NCBI GenBank assembly: GCA_013396755.1
Contig: VWZF01003897.1
Coordinates: 789,343-853,342 of the forward strand
Length of the DNA: 64,000 nt
Reading direction: 5' to 3'
Source of the DNA: Sclerurus mexicanus
Taxonomy: Eukaryota; Chordata; Aves; Passeriformes; Furnariidae
The notes under the pieces are model-generated. The model saw only the letters and a list, made by a program, of their open reading frames with translations, did no database searches and was not told the origin of the DNA. The translations under genes and the position numbers were made by a program. Each line of letters begins with the position of its first letter. Position 1 is the stretch's first letter. Below, piece after piece: positions 12,010-23,906 of this stretch.

Positions 12010-12680
12010 CCTTCAGCAAATTATTTCCGAATTAAGACTGTAGTTAACAAAATTAGCAGTGCAAATAAAAAAGATGTTATTCTCCCCAAACACTCATACT
12101 GATTGTTCTTTTATAGTGCTTTAAAGTTTAGGATTGAAATAAAAGGAAAGACGATTAGTTTACAAAACTGTTAGGATCAGCAGTGGCATTACGACTAGTC
12201 ATTGCAAACTGCCTTTGCTTGTTGACTGTCCTGACATCATCGGTTGTGTCTAAATAGATAAGAATTAGCAATCCCACACTGAACAGACCAGCAAATAGCA
12301 GGACTGTCTTCTGAGATTTAGCACCGAGACACAGACTGTTAATGGGAGATCGAAAGCTGTGAGAGGGAGTGAGTCCTGTTCCAGCTGCTAATTAATCTGA
12401 TATATAAATCCTCAAAGAGACGTCAACAAAACAGGGCTCTTGTTTTCATGGAAGGTACTTTTCTAATAGCAGAAGAGAAAAATAATAATAATAATGACGC
12501 AGTTGACTTGGAAGGCTTTATGTGGAAAGTACACAGTGTTATGTGTGAGTATGTTGCCAAATGGAGAGCTTGCTTTATTTACTGGAGTATTTGGAGCAAC
12601 AAACTAGAGACTTTGCATATTAGATTGCAATTTGCATATTTACTAAATGTTTTGCCTTATTTTCTACTGCTTACCCTCCC
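12010..12680. promoter_or_regulatory. AT-rich stretch with paired octamer-like sites
   Basis: CTTTGCAT at 12611-12618 and an exact ATTTGCAT at 12630-12637 lie two helical turns apart, which would suit paired POU-factor binding. A (AAT)5 microsatellite is at 12481-12495. The flanking 12010-12300 segment holds TAATTA-like and GATTAG cores. It may include an enhancer. The 96-codon frame at 12448-12738 runs through the AAT repeat (Asn run) and is not convincing as a gene. Confidence 0.2.
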
Positions 12681-13285
12681 TTCCCTCAGAAACAAACCTA
12701 CAGCAGAGCAGCCACATTTCTTAGAGCCAGTTTCATAGGTTGACATTGAATTGGCTGGTTGTGCCTCTCTCCTGGTAATGATGGCAGCTGTTAGGCTTGA
12801 CCATGAACTCAAGAATCTCATCATCTGTCACAGCATTTGTCTTCCCACCAGCGTTTTTTGTCAGCATAGTTATGCTGGGAGAAGAGTGGTGCGGCGTGCG
12901 CAGCAGGTCTCAGCCTTCTGCCCAAATCCAGCCCAGAGTGCAAACCTTTCTCTTGCATTTTCTTCCCAGTGGGTCCTACTATCCCAGGCAGAAAGAAGAA
13001 GAAGCTGGGCAGAGAAAACACCCTCACCAGAAAGCAGGCAGCTTCAAAATACAGCTGGGGATCTGTTTGGGGGAGGAAACTCGGTGACTTCATTGTAACA
13101 ATGAATGAAAGTCCTTCCTATGCAGGACAAAGGGTGGATTTAATCAGTGTGTGTGTATCTATCCGTGTCTGTATATGTCTGTATCTATCTGTGTCTGTAT
13201 ATGTTTGTGCACACTGTTGCTCCTGAGTGTTTAGTTCCCTTTCCTTTGTGATGCCCATTTCAACCTCCCCCCATTCCCTTCCTAG
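12681..13285. other. Unique sequence ending in a polypyrimidine tract
   Basis: Several overlapping frames lie at 12751-13226; none is recognised. A degenerate TGTCTGTATATG / TGTCTGTATCTATC repeat runs from about 13147 to 13212. The final 45 bases form a C/T-rich tract ending in CCTAG at 13285, a good-looking 3' splice site for the candidate exon that follows. Confidence 0.5.
13147..13212. repeat. Degenerate TGTCTGTATMT simple repeat
   Basis: Units such as TGTCTGTATATG and TGTCTGTATCTATC alternate for about 66 bases after a short GT run. It is a low-complexity, microsatellite-derived tract. Confidence 0.75.
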
Positions 13286-13384
13286 GAGTTTGTTCTGTCC
13301 CGCCTCATCCAGGACTACCAGCTAAGTGGGAATGTCAAGGGACAGCCTGATAAACAAGCTGTGTTTGTGGCTGGTGCACTGTGA
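13286..13384 (+). other. Possible terminal coding exon (unproven)
   Basis: After a strong polypyrimidine tract and AG, the sequence reads in phase 0 for 32 codons, starting EFVLSRLIQDYQLSGNVKGQ and closing at a TGA (13382-13384). The composition is protein-like (balanced charges, aliphatic helix-like LSRLIQDY). I cannot assign it to a family. It could be a last exon, an exon spliced to something outside the window, or a chance frame; a second frame across the same bases is also open for about 20 codons. No good downstream GT donor is obvious. Confidence 0.15.
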
Positions 13385-16300
13385 GCACACAGACCTGAAC
13401 AGAGCAAGGAGAAATGCACTAAGGCACTATCTCTTCCCAGATTCCCAGCGGGATCCTCGAGCCCACCCTGTGTGCTGGAACAGGGTCTTAAAGACATGCA
13501 ACACTTTGCTAAGGATGACACACACACAAATTTTCTATAAGAACCAACACCTTGCTTCTACCTCATCAGAATTTTGTTTTTCCTGACTGCTCTGATGTAA
13601 TTCAACTGGAAATATAATCCAAAGGAAGATATTTTAACTTAATTACGAGGAAAACTTCGCAGTGTAATGTGGACAAGAAGAATTTACTCGATCATCAGAA
13701 TGTCTTTTGGAGCCTTAAATGCATCTACTCAGTTGAAAGAGTGAATGATGTGCAAGCCAAATGTTTCAAATGCCATTGTTTTCTAACACTGCTGACAGTC
13801 TGTTTCTTCTCCTTGAGTGTTCACATGGGACTGATTAAACAGTTTTGTTTCTGAATGAGATGTTTTCAGCACCATCTCCTACCTTAGCTTTTAAGAGCTG
13901 CACTAACTCAAGTTCCTGAGGAAATAACTGCTTGAATCTTATATCTTCTTTAGTCTTACGAGAAGTTTTGTCTAGATATAATTTCCATCTTCCTCATTTC
14001 TGTCAGAAATTATTCAATTCTTTGAAAATGGGGCAATATAAACCAACCCAAGGCAATACAACAACATGAGTAGGTGCAGGAGCTGTGCTGCCATTCAGTT
14101 TGACCACACAAACTCTCGCCTCAAAGAACTCACAAACAAATTGAGAGAAAAAATTATAAAGAAACAGGATATGCACTTTACTCTCAGCTTTAGGAATGAA
14201 GAATGTTATTTTTCTTCCATTTTGCCTTCTTTGTAGTCTGTTCAGTGCTGGTGGTGTCTCACAGGCAAAAAAGCAGGACAGCACATCTTCTTCTGCATAT
14301 GAAATTTATACCCCCACATTGCAGACTAGATAATCTTCTGTTGTGCAGCAGTTTTTACGCTGTCCTGATTCATGGACAGAGTTAAAGAAAGGGCTGCATC
14401 AGTGGACATGCCTGGATTTGCAGCACACATTTCCCCTCCTTGTGGTTTATAACACCGTCACACATAATTGAGACCTTTATAAATTCTTCTACAAACAGGC
14501 TTCTTGCACTACTACAAAGGAAGATGCTGCAAGATACCCAGAAATGTGCATGATGAAAGCCTGGGACCTCTCTCCTAGCACAGAACAGTCCAGCACACTG
14601 CATGAACACACTTCAAATGTGCTTGGACCCAGCACTGAAATCTCAATCTCTCTAAAGACCTTCAGCAGCTGTCACTGCTTTTCACTTCACAGAGAGCCAC
14701 ATCCACCCACAGAAAGGAGATGTCAAACATAATAAAAGCTTGCAAAGGTCAATAAAGCTGTAAAAAAGAAAAATTAAAAAAAGAAAGGAAGGCAAAGCGT
14801 AATTATAATTTTTTGTTCAAAGAATATGTTATAATTAATTTCATTTTGTTCAAGGACTGTTCAGATCAGTGAATGCACATTCTGCCTATCTGACTAAGTG
14901 CTAGTCTCTTTGCTTAGTTCAGCACTCAAAATTTCAGGGTTTGAGGGTGAGCAGGTGGGGTAAGACCAGCTAGTATCACTGCAGCCATTCCTAGAATGAC
15001 TCCTGGAGTTTCTCACATGAATTTTGCAAATTGCACCATTTAAAAGTGTGACCGAATAAAATCACAAATGACAGATTTTAGCAGTAGCTCATGGGATGAT
15101 TATCTGTTTGTACCCTGCAATGTTTATGCATAGGGTTAAGAATGAGGAATGCTGCTGTGGTGTCCCTTTTCTCCATCCCTTCCTGGTTCCACCCAGGGCT
15201 CTGACGTGTTTGTGATCAAGCCTGACAGCACACTGCTCAGACTGTGTCCACACTGACAATATCCCTGTGTCTAGGGAGCTGAGAGGACACAAGTCTGTCA
15301 CCTCTATCCCAGGCTCTGTGGCACTCATCTCCTTGATTCTGCCAGTGTTAGAAATACTTTCCACTGGAGCTGGAAGGAAAACTTCCATCCCTTCCAGTCC
15401 TCCAGGTCCTGACCCAGAAACTTAAATAAAGTGTTTATAGTGAACTCTTCCCAATCCTTTGCTGTTTCCTGCCTCACTTTTCTTACAAACATCTCCTGTC
15501 AGGCACATAAATCTTCTCCCAGCTTATTCGGGCAGCTCCTTGGAGGCTCACTATAGAAAGAAACAACTCAGTCATTCTTTCAGCTCTCTGAAAGAGAGCT
15601 TTCTTCCCTCTTGTGTGACTTGTGGTCTTCCAGTTTACCCAAAGGCTGCAAGGCAAATGCAGCTGAGAAAGGATGTTACTTCTTTGTTGAACTCTTAGAA
15701 GCTGGACCGCATTGCATATGTGTTCTGATCATTTATCTGGGCTACAAGGCATGTATCATGAACCGAGATGCCCTTTAAAGCAGAACTCTGCACTTGTTTC
15801 CCAATTCCTTTTTCGAGGATTTCTGTGAATTTAATTTTTTTCATGACTGGAGATTAAAACAGAACAAGGAAAGTCAAGATAATCTGAGTTCAGAAACAAA
15901 TGTCTTTGCTTTTTAGGTAAACATGGCCAAAAACTGTGTGTTGGGGGGGAGTGTGCAATATATAAATTAATTTAATTTTTATCTACTGGCCCTTCTATTG
16001 CTTTCTGCTTCTTCTAGAAGCATGGTTCAGAACTTTCCTGCAACGGTGAAAAAAATCGTTTCTTCAGTGAGCATCCTAATTCTTAGACATAGCTGAATGC
16101 TAATGGCATGGTTTGGTGAGTCCTCCTTACAGACAGACCCGAGCAAATACGGCTTTTGCAAACATTTCTGTGGTACTCAGAAGAGTTGCCATACATAAAT
16201 GAGGCTTTGACACTTCTTTTTGGTTTTGTCTTACATGAGGGCAAGCAATATCCTGTCACGATGCAGTGACAGTGAAATGCCCTGGGCAGCTGGTTGCCAA

Positions 16301-16589
16301 AGGGTTAAAAAAGGATGAAATCTCTTGTTGCCCTCTATGTCTACGTGGGTTAGGAGAAAGTACTCTCCAGAGAGGCATAGCTGAGGTGTTTCACACTGCA
16401 ACTAACCTACATTCACACAGCTCGATGCCAAAAGCACAGTTCTGGTCTCTCTCTTGTTTTTCCCTTGGCATGTCCTGCTGCCTTCCTCCCTTGAAAAGGA
16501 TCTGGAGATCGTGTGGTCGGAGGCGAACTCAAAAGCTCTTTGATCTCATAAGCAAATGAGCAATTTCTTATGGGAGGCTCGTCCTCTGT
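13385..16589. other. Unique non-coding sequence, no gene seen
   Basis: Short frames up to 99 codons (15089-15388, minus) are unrecognised. An A-rich, then AT-rich part at 14756-14890 with GTAATTATAAT and TATAATTAATTTC could be a regulatory segment. A poly-G run of seven lies near 15943. No transposon or RNA gene was seen. Confidence 0.6.
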
Positions 16590-16635
16590 TGGATTAATGG
16601 TCTGACCCCATTTGTCCAATGGCAGCGTGATTGTC
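16590..16635 (+). mobile_element. Possible ancient CR1/L3-like LINE tail
   Basis: TTGGATTAATGGTCTGACCC, followed by a degenerate CATTTGTCCAATGGC, resembles the last 40-50 bases of old amniote CR1/L3 elements (GGAC-AATGGTCTGACCCAGTATGGC). It is short and remembered only approximately, so this is a weak call. Confidence 0.3.
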
Positions 16636-17680
16636 AGAGCCAGGAAAAAAGGAGAAGTAAGGAATTGAGTGGGACCTCACCTTCTGTGGTCTAGAATTAG
16701 ACCAGACCAGAAACAGACCCATTACATCTCATGTGAAATTCTGGGAGAAAGGGAACTGCAGGGACGGACTGGTGATGTACAGCCTGCCTTCCCAGGGCTT
16801 TGTCCGGGCTGCGGGGGCTGGAGGTGCCTCTCACGCAGGGCAGCAGTTCCAGCTGTGTGCTGTACGATCATACAGTGGAGAAAGTTTGTGTTTATAACAT
16901 GATACAGATGTCTGAGTGGAATAAATATGCTCAAAAAGGTTTGTGAAATAGTGTCAGTCAAAATTTAAGATACTGTATATTACTCCATTTACCCGCCTTT
17001 TATCTGCTTTTCTTCTTTGAAGAAAATACTGCTTGAGTCAAGCCGTTCCTGTTTATAAGTGGGAAAAATAATCCCAGAGACCATTGCAAAGTTTAGCTTA
17101 ATTTCCCAGCTTTTGAGCCAAACGAGAAAGAGCAGTTTAGAAGCATCCTTTTACCTGGTCCTGTTGTTACCAGCTAACTCCTGACAAGAACAGGTCACAG
17201 ATGTAAACCTAAATTCATACATGATGTCTGCTTCTGTGTTTCAAGTAAATACTACTGCTACATGTAAGTTAGTGCAGCAATGGTATACTTTGAGTCAATG
17301 TAGCCTGTTGAGCTTTCAAGAAATTTTAATATTTTAGTAGAAATATGAGTTTAATAGAAATGTTTCTATTAAAAGCAAAGGAGAGGAAGAAAAAGCAGAG
17401 ACTTCATTCCACTGGTATATGTGCCTGCCAGCTTCTTCTATTGAATTTTATGTGCTTTATAATCATATTTTATACAGTAGTAATTGAGAAGAAAAGAAGT
17501 GTAATATTTTTCCTTGACATCTTCTTGTAGACATTTTATTTTACTAAATTAAATCCTTACCACAGTGTGGAAAGACTAACCAGACAGTAGTTTGAATATT
17601 GTTCTCTTTCAAAAAATAATAGACTAACCTTAGCTTCTGCATTTGAATATAAAAGAAGCTAGGAGGGAAAAAAGATAAAT
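16636..17680. other. Unique non-coding sequence, no gene seen
   Basis: A 6-bp inverted repeat TGGTCT-agaatt-AGACCA lies near 16688-16705. Frames of 60-80 codons are unrecognised. Becomes AT-rich after 17220. Confidence 0.6.
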
Positions 17681-17733
17681 AAAAACAAACCAACAAAAAC
17701 ACCCAACAAAAACCCAAACCAAGCCAAAAAAAA
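17681..17733 (+). repeat. A/C-rich low-complexity tract
   Basis: Forty-two consecutive bases (17681-17722) are only A or C, in ACAAACC / CAAAAAC / CCCAAACC units. One G is followed by another 10 A/C bases. Same kind of tract as at 1823. Confidence 0.85.
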
Positions 17734-18149
17734 TGTTTCATCTCCATCTTTTTACTCTACCCCTCATTAGGCTGGTACTGCTCCCTCTGTGGAATAGCCC
17801 TAACAATACTGGAGGATTACCTGTGTTTTATCTACAAATGCTTTTGCTATGTCATTGTCTTAGCCCTGTCAGTGTGGAGTTAAAAATCAGTATTAAGAAT
17901 CAGTTAAAAACCTATTACCACCAGTACTTGTCTTGATGGACTCACAGTGGACTTCACACTGGTGGGATGTTCTAAGGAGAAATGAAGGGCGGTTTAGACA
18001 AGCCCCAGGGTCACATTATGCAAATGCTATGTGCTCATTAACCTTTCACGTGGCTGAAAACGTTGGTTACCTGGTTACCTATTACCCTTTCTCCTTCCTC
18101 CCCGTCCCAAAACTTGCAGCCACTCCGACACTTCTCATCAAAGATTAAA
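17734..18149. other. Unique non-coding sequence, no gene seen
   Basis: Two adjacent plus-strand frames (17733-17936 and 17933-18148) show no domain and are probably chance. No repeats were recognised. Confidence 0.55.
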
Positions 18150-18370
18150 TTCAGGCAGCGGCTGCCATTGGCCCTCTGATCATTAAGCTTTTATTACCCT
18201 CAGAATATATAGTATGATACATTTCCTGGTAGACTGCTAAGTAATGCCTTCAATAATTAAAAATCCATAAATAATTAAAACACAACATTATATTTGTCAA
18301 CATAAATGAACAAACTGTGTCCTGTGAGCAGCATTCTGAACAGATACGAGCTTAAAACATGCAGTGATGT
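18150..18370. promoter_or_regulatory. Candidate regulatory element with paired TAATTA sites
   Basis: Two TAATTA homeodomain sites at 18254-18259 and 18272-18277 are 18 bp apart and flank CCATAAAT, next to GATCATTAAG, TTTTATTACC and a GCCATTGGC box. The motif density and ordered look resemble conserved developmental enhancers. AT-richness makes chance a live alternative. Confidence 0.25.
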
Positions 18371-20555
18371 GTTCAATAGTTGTACTTAGGAATAAATCTT
18401 CCTCTCTTAAAACAGATTTGTATTCATTTATCCAAATAATGAGGAATGCAGTGATTCTCAGTAGATATCATTGTCATCAATAAAAATTAATTTGTATTTG
18501 TATTACAGTTGAAAGCAAAGAAACCCATGTGAGAGTAGGGACCCACAGGGATTAGCACTTTATGAATAAAACATCAGAGGATGGACAACTTGTCCTGAAG
18601 AGTTTGAATATGAGATAAATAACATCCAGGAAGTTTTGGAGAAGACGCAGAGTTGAAGGGCAATGAGCAACTTACGACCTTTCAAAATAAAGTTACATGA
18701 AATTCAGGATTTTGGGAATACATGTAATACATTTTTGACATCTTTTTCTGTGCAGATCAGCCCACTGAGACAGAGATTAAGTAAGATCTAACAAAGATAA
18801 AATCAAATCATAACAGTAAGATCTAGCTATAATTAAGACAATTCTCTTTTCTAAGAGAATTTTTTTCTTCTTAATCTTCATTTTGTGTGCATTCTGACTT
18901 CAAGCTTTTATTTGACTATGAGAGTCAAAGTGATTTTTGGATTGGTCAGTAAAAGGCAGCAATGTGTCACTGCTCTGAAATTCTGCGTTCCCTGTCATAC
19001 CTCCAATGCCTTTCACTTACCCTGTATTGGAAATGTAATTTTTTTTTTTTTTCCCACTGGCTTCATGAAAGGTGTAACCAAAGACTAAAATCTTGCTGCT
19101 AAAGAGGGTTTCTTTGCTGGTTGATTTGCACCTCGTGATACAGTCTGTATACCTCACAGGATTTTAGTTCCTCTCCTACAGCTATTTTATGTATTGTAGG
19201 GAAAAAAATAACCTAAATTCAGAAGGGCACAATGTTCTTATTACAATATTAGGTGTCTATAAACAGTGATTTTCTACCAAGAGTAGGGGAACATAGTCGT
19301 GCAGAAACACTTGAGCTAGCCCTAACTTAAAGTGGTACATCAGAACGAAGCAAAGAGCACGCTGAATTTATTTTGCACAGCCGTAGGAACAATCCGAACC
19401 TAAACTGTTACATCCGGATTTACTCTCTGCTGAACATTCACTACATGGCATGGGTTTTCTCAGGGGCTCCCTGGGTGCATCTTTGCCTGACTCCTGTTTG
19501 AACATGTTCCTGAGAAGCCTGAGTTAATCATGCAAAGTTAAATTCTAGATAAATAAAGTGAGTATGAGCAGTCTTTCCTCTGACCTCTGTTTTGTGGCCT
19601 TAGACTAACACCTTCAGGCCTGTGCTGTCTTACTGTGTATTCATATTCTACCTTGCACACAGAGGCCTTACTTGCATTCATTTTTTGAGCAGTACTGATA
19701 TACACATTTCTATATAGTAGAAAACAGATAATATAAAGTGGATAATATATAATGTATAATGTGTCTGATATGTAATAGATAATCTATTATATATAACACA
19801 TAGGGTACATCAAATATATACTGGAATATATATATACACTGTATATAGAATACTATATTTTTTCTATGTTAAAACTCGTCTTGATGAAGGACAGTTTGAG
19901 CATCTCTGGAAGAAAGTGTGCCCAGTCAGACAATACATTGTGTTAAGCATCACTGCTGCCCCACAGGTGTGCCAGGAGCACACAGGTTTCATGTGCATTC
20001 ACTGCAGTTATCTCAGCATAAGGATTTAAGCCAGTTTGATGCCACACACAGCAGTCAGCACTTAGGAGAGCTCATCATGTAGGAATTGCTAATTTCTCCA
20101 CTTTTCAGCCCGAGATAACATTACTTTGCAACTGAATGCCTCCTCCACAGGAAAGAAAGAATATAAGCAAATTCTCCAGCATTTACTTTTTCTAGTGGCA
20201 ACAAAGAAGGAAGTTCCATTTTGGAAATGCTAGGTTTTTCTTTGTTAGCAGCCCTCAGTCAGAGCTTCGATCATGCTCATTTATCACTAACAAAATGCTA
20301 CTGGAGTGAATAATTCACAATAGATAATACATTTGTTGAACTTTGTCTGTTTCCCTACTTCTAGGCTTTTTACATGAGTTATAAAAAAAGTTTCAAAACA
20401 AGATTCCCAACTTGGAAACACTTAACTTGAAGTACATGAGGAATCTCTTTGACTTCAATAGGACTACTCAGGTGCTTATGAAACTCTTCTCCCTGAGCAG
20501 TGTCAGGAACAACTTGTCATAAACTGACCTAAACTCCCATTCCCCAAATGCCTGT
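18371..20555. other. AT-rich unique sequence, no gene seen
   Basis: A run of 14 T occurs at 19039-19052. The stretch 19724-19862 is almost pure A/T with repeated ATATA and TAATA words. No open frame above 70 codons and no transposon was recognised. Confidence 0.6.
19724..19862. repeat. AT-rich low-complexity tract
   Basis: TATA-type words (ATAATATAAAG, ATAATATATAATG, ATATATATACAC, TGTATATAG) dominate about 140 bases with very few G or C. It is an AT-rich simple-sequence tract that may be length-variable. Confidence 0.75.
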
Positions 20556-20843
20556 GCTGCTGGGGGGAGGAGGAGGTGGAGCCTGGAATGGGTGGCAGGA
20601 AGGTGTTTTTAAGATTTATTTCGCTTCTCATTATCCTACTCTGATTTTGTTACTAATAAATTCAATTAGTATCCCCAATTTGAGTCTTTTGCCTGTGACA
20701 GTATTTGGTGAGTGATCTCTCCCGGACCTTACCTCAACCCATGAAACCTTCATTATATTTTCTCTCCCCTGTCCAGTTGTGGTGGGGAGTGATAGAATGG
20801 CTTGGCATCCAGCCTGGCATCCAGTCAGGGTCAGCCCACCACA
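20556..20843 (+). mobile_element. Probable solo LTR of an avian endogenous retrovirus
   Basis: Old, non-coding retroviral repeat. A polyadenylation signal (ACTAATAAATTC, about 20650-20661) is followed by GTATTTGGTGAGTGATCTCT, a pyrimidine-rich TTTTCTCTCCCCTGTCCAG, and a closing CAGGGTCAGCCCACCACA that ends in the usual CA. From memory this matches the R-U5 end of LTRs frequent in songbird genomes. A 9-base direct repeat (GGCATCCAG twice, 20812-20832) sits near the end. No primer-binding site or internal gag/pol frame follows, so it is a solo or 5'-truncated LTR. The left edge is uncertain. Confidence 0.65.
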
Positions 20844-21369
20844 AACATACAAAGGAAGATCAAAATAGAATCACTTTAGAATGATTTACAGGAGGTCAGA
20901 ATGAAAACGATAAGGATGGAAAAGGGTAAGAGTAAAAAGGGATAAGAGAGACCTTTCTGGTGGGTCACGAGGTGCAGTTGTGGCCCTCTGCCCAACAGGC
21001 TAGACTTGGTGATTTATGTCTGAAGGATTTAGCAGCTTTTAATCTATCAACTGATTTAACATTTTTAAAGTGATTCAATAGAATTTACTACAATTACAAT
21101 GGTGACAATTATAGATCTGACATGGCAGTATTTGTGCTATAGTAGCTATAGGGTATTCAATTCACGCAGACATGCACACACACAGAAAAGAAGTATATAC
21201 AAAGCTGTAACTGTGAAAAATTCCCCTCAGGCCTCAGCATTCTCAGTGTGTGAGGGTTGAGCCTTGAGGAGTGAGGGTATCAGCCCAGGTCCTGTTGTCA
21301 GCTTGTAGGGATGGTCCTCTGAGCATCAGGAACTTGAGAGTTCCTGAGCTCTGAGGGGGATCCTCATGA

Positions 21370-21393
21370 GAGGGAGGTTTCAGCACCTCCCTC
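21370..21393. repeat. Inverted repeat, 9-bp stem, 6-nt loop
   Basis: GAGGGAGGT, loop TTCAGC, then ACCTCCCTC: a perfect 9-bp stem. Allowing a 2-nt bulge, pairing continues outward (ATGAG with CTCAT). The GC-rich stem would be stable in RNA or as a cruciform. No T run follows, so it does not look like a Pol III terminator. Confidence 0.8.
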
Positions 21394-22649
21394 ATTGCTC
21401 CAGGAGGGCTCAAAGGACCTCACTTGGGATCTCTGGTTGAAGGATCCTGATGTGTTTGGCTTTAGTTGTCTGTAAAATTTCCACCTTCGGGTTGGTTACT
21501 GGAGTTTCCAAACCGTTTGCATCAGCCCACTCTGCTGTGAGAAGACATAAATATATTCCAGTGAAGTGCTATTAGTTTCTTGATAGCATGCACATAAGGA
21601 AAAAGGAAGGAGATTGTCTAACAGATGTTTGACTGCAACAGGCATGAATAGCTTGTGTGGTACAGGATGCTGAATGGCAGATTCAACAGAGTGTGGGTCA
21701 GGCGTCTCCAGCAGCACTCCTGAGACTCACCCACGTCTGTCAGACCCAGACATTGCACTTGTGAGCTTGTTCATATGCTAAATGCTGGAACCTCTGCCGT
21801 TTGCAGCCTGGACTTTGCCAGTCTGGTGAAATGACTGAAATGACAGCAATACAAACGGAGCAGAAATATTCAGGACGTATTTTGTCTCCTTCTGTTGCAT
21901 CTTACAAAGTGGCTTTAACAGCTGGGGCTACACATGAGGTGCATGGGCATTAGGCTATACCCTCTGGAATATTTATTTCCAGCATCTGGAAAGCAACCTG
22001 ATTCTGCTGCAGGCAGCTAAGTTTTCAGTGCTGTGAAGACATGAAGCTGTTTTTGAGCTCGCTGGTCGTGTTAACCAGCAGAAGTTACAGGGAATCCAAG
22101 ATGGGGCTTTCCTGTGTTGTTTCAAAAGTGAATGTGAACTGTGAACAGCCACCGGTAAATTTGATAGAGAGTACAAATACAATTTTTTTAAAACCTAACT
22201 GTTCCTAAATACTTCGAAAAATATAATTTCAAACCCATTCTCTGCAGCTGCAGTTTTAGTTGTTTAAAGCCAACTTTTGTAGTAACGTGATATATCTGCC
22301 TTTGGCTTCCCTCTTCCACACTTGTTAGTATAGTTTCCAGGTAACTCACATTTCACATGGAGAGCTTTGCCCAGATACTTCCTTTTGTCGAAATTGTAGG
22401 TAAATTAGGTGAACTTTTCTGAAGTTACAGATCTTAAAAATAGGTCCCAAAAAGCATCTATCCTTTTGTGTCGCTTCTATGAAATAACATGCCTTAAAAG
22501 TTTGCTCCTTTCAGGAGAGTAACTGAAAAGCCATGATTTTTAGGAAAAATCACAGTAACAGGCTTTCAGGTCTAGCAATTGAAGACTCTTTTCCCTATGA
22601 AGAATGGCAATGAATGCCTTTTAAAGATTTAGATTGAAAAAGAAATTAA

Positions 22650-22681
22650 CCTTGACGCTGGATGCACCAAAAGCGTCAAGG
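22650..22681. repeat. Inverted repeat, 10-bp stem with CpG in each arm
   Basis: CCTTGACGCT, loop GGATGCACCAAA (12 nt), then AGCGTCAAGG: a perfect 10-bp stem. Each arm retains a CpG, which is unusual in this CpG-poor sequence. The total length (32 nt) is too short for a miRNA precursor. Confidence 0.85.
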
Positions 22682-23906
22682 AAACCTTAACCATGGACTT
22701 TCTGGACACAAAAAGGAAACTTGCCAGGTCTTCCATAAAGTCCTCCTAAATATATATTTTGCAGCTTATGATAATTTAGACATATCAGTTTCCCTCATGT
22801 TTCAAAGCTGAACAAGAAAAGCTGAGATTTGTTTATAAAGACCCTAACTCTGGATGTGATTTAACTGGATTTTTTCAATTTTTTTTTTAATTTCAAAAAA
22901 ATACTGAAGTGGCCAAACAAGAAGACATTAGTGAAATGATTCATTGCAAAATGTCAGACCTGCTCCCTCCCAGAACTTTCATAGCCTTGTGAGAGCAAAT
23001 CTTTGCTGAAAGATTTTTACATGATAGGTGAATGGATTATGCAAGAGAGATAAGTATACGTTCTCATATCTGCATCAAAATGGGTGTTGAATCTCATTTC
23101 CAAGTTTCAATACTTACACTTGAATGAGGATCTGACAGGGGTGGAAATCACTGTTTTGTTACATTTCACAGGAAATAGAATGTGAAACCACCTCTCATGT
23201 AAACTTTCTATAGAAAATGTATTTATTGGCTCTAGAAAGTCCAAATAACAAGTGTAGATGCCAAATTCTGCTAAATCTCTATTGCAGTCTTTGTATCAGT
23301 CACTCTGATTTAGATTAGCTGAGCACCTGTCTCATGGTTTTGTTACCATGAGATGTATTGTTACCAACATAACCAATCTCTGTCGTTGTCTCACAGGGGA
23401 CACTTTCCTTTGAGGTTGTTTGCAACCTTACAGACGTATTAGCTTGCTGACATTAAGGGCATCATTTTAGATAACAAAAACCTGGGGATCTCACTATTGC
23501 TAGCTCACTCTTTCTTTGCCAGACAAGATAATTTTGAATTATACCCAAGGGCCATATTCTGATCTCGTCTGTGACGATGGAGTTACCTGATAGTTACTGG
23601 CATCAACAGCATTGCATTTGTATAGACTTCCTTAGCTTTCAGAGCCCTCTAGAGCCCAGCTAGCATGGAAAACCCATTCTAAATTCCTGCAAAGATACCA
23701 CGTGAAAGGTTTGTACACGTTATGGCTCATTTATATTTTTAGACTTAAAATGCCACTATCTTTTCACAGGATGACACCGAGAGGTTTTACAGTGGAGCCT
23801 GAAGAAAACTTCCAGGTTTTGTGAATTCAGTGTAAATCCTAACATAAATATGGCTACACATTCTTTGTAGTAAATAGGTCAGATGAGCTAGATGGATTTC
23901 AAGTAA

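Larger units (their letters stand above)
20844..23906. other. Unique sequence with two hairpins; no gene seen
   Basis: The segment 20880-21450 has a repeat-like feel and may be further LTR-derived sequence, but I cannot name it. Perfect inverted repeats occur at 21370-21393 and 22650-22681 (listed separately). AT-rich with homopolymer T around 22875. No frame above 73 codons. Confidence 0.5.
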
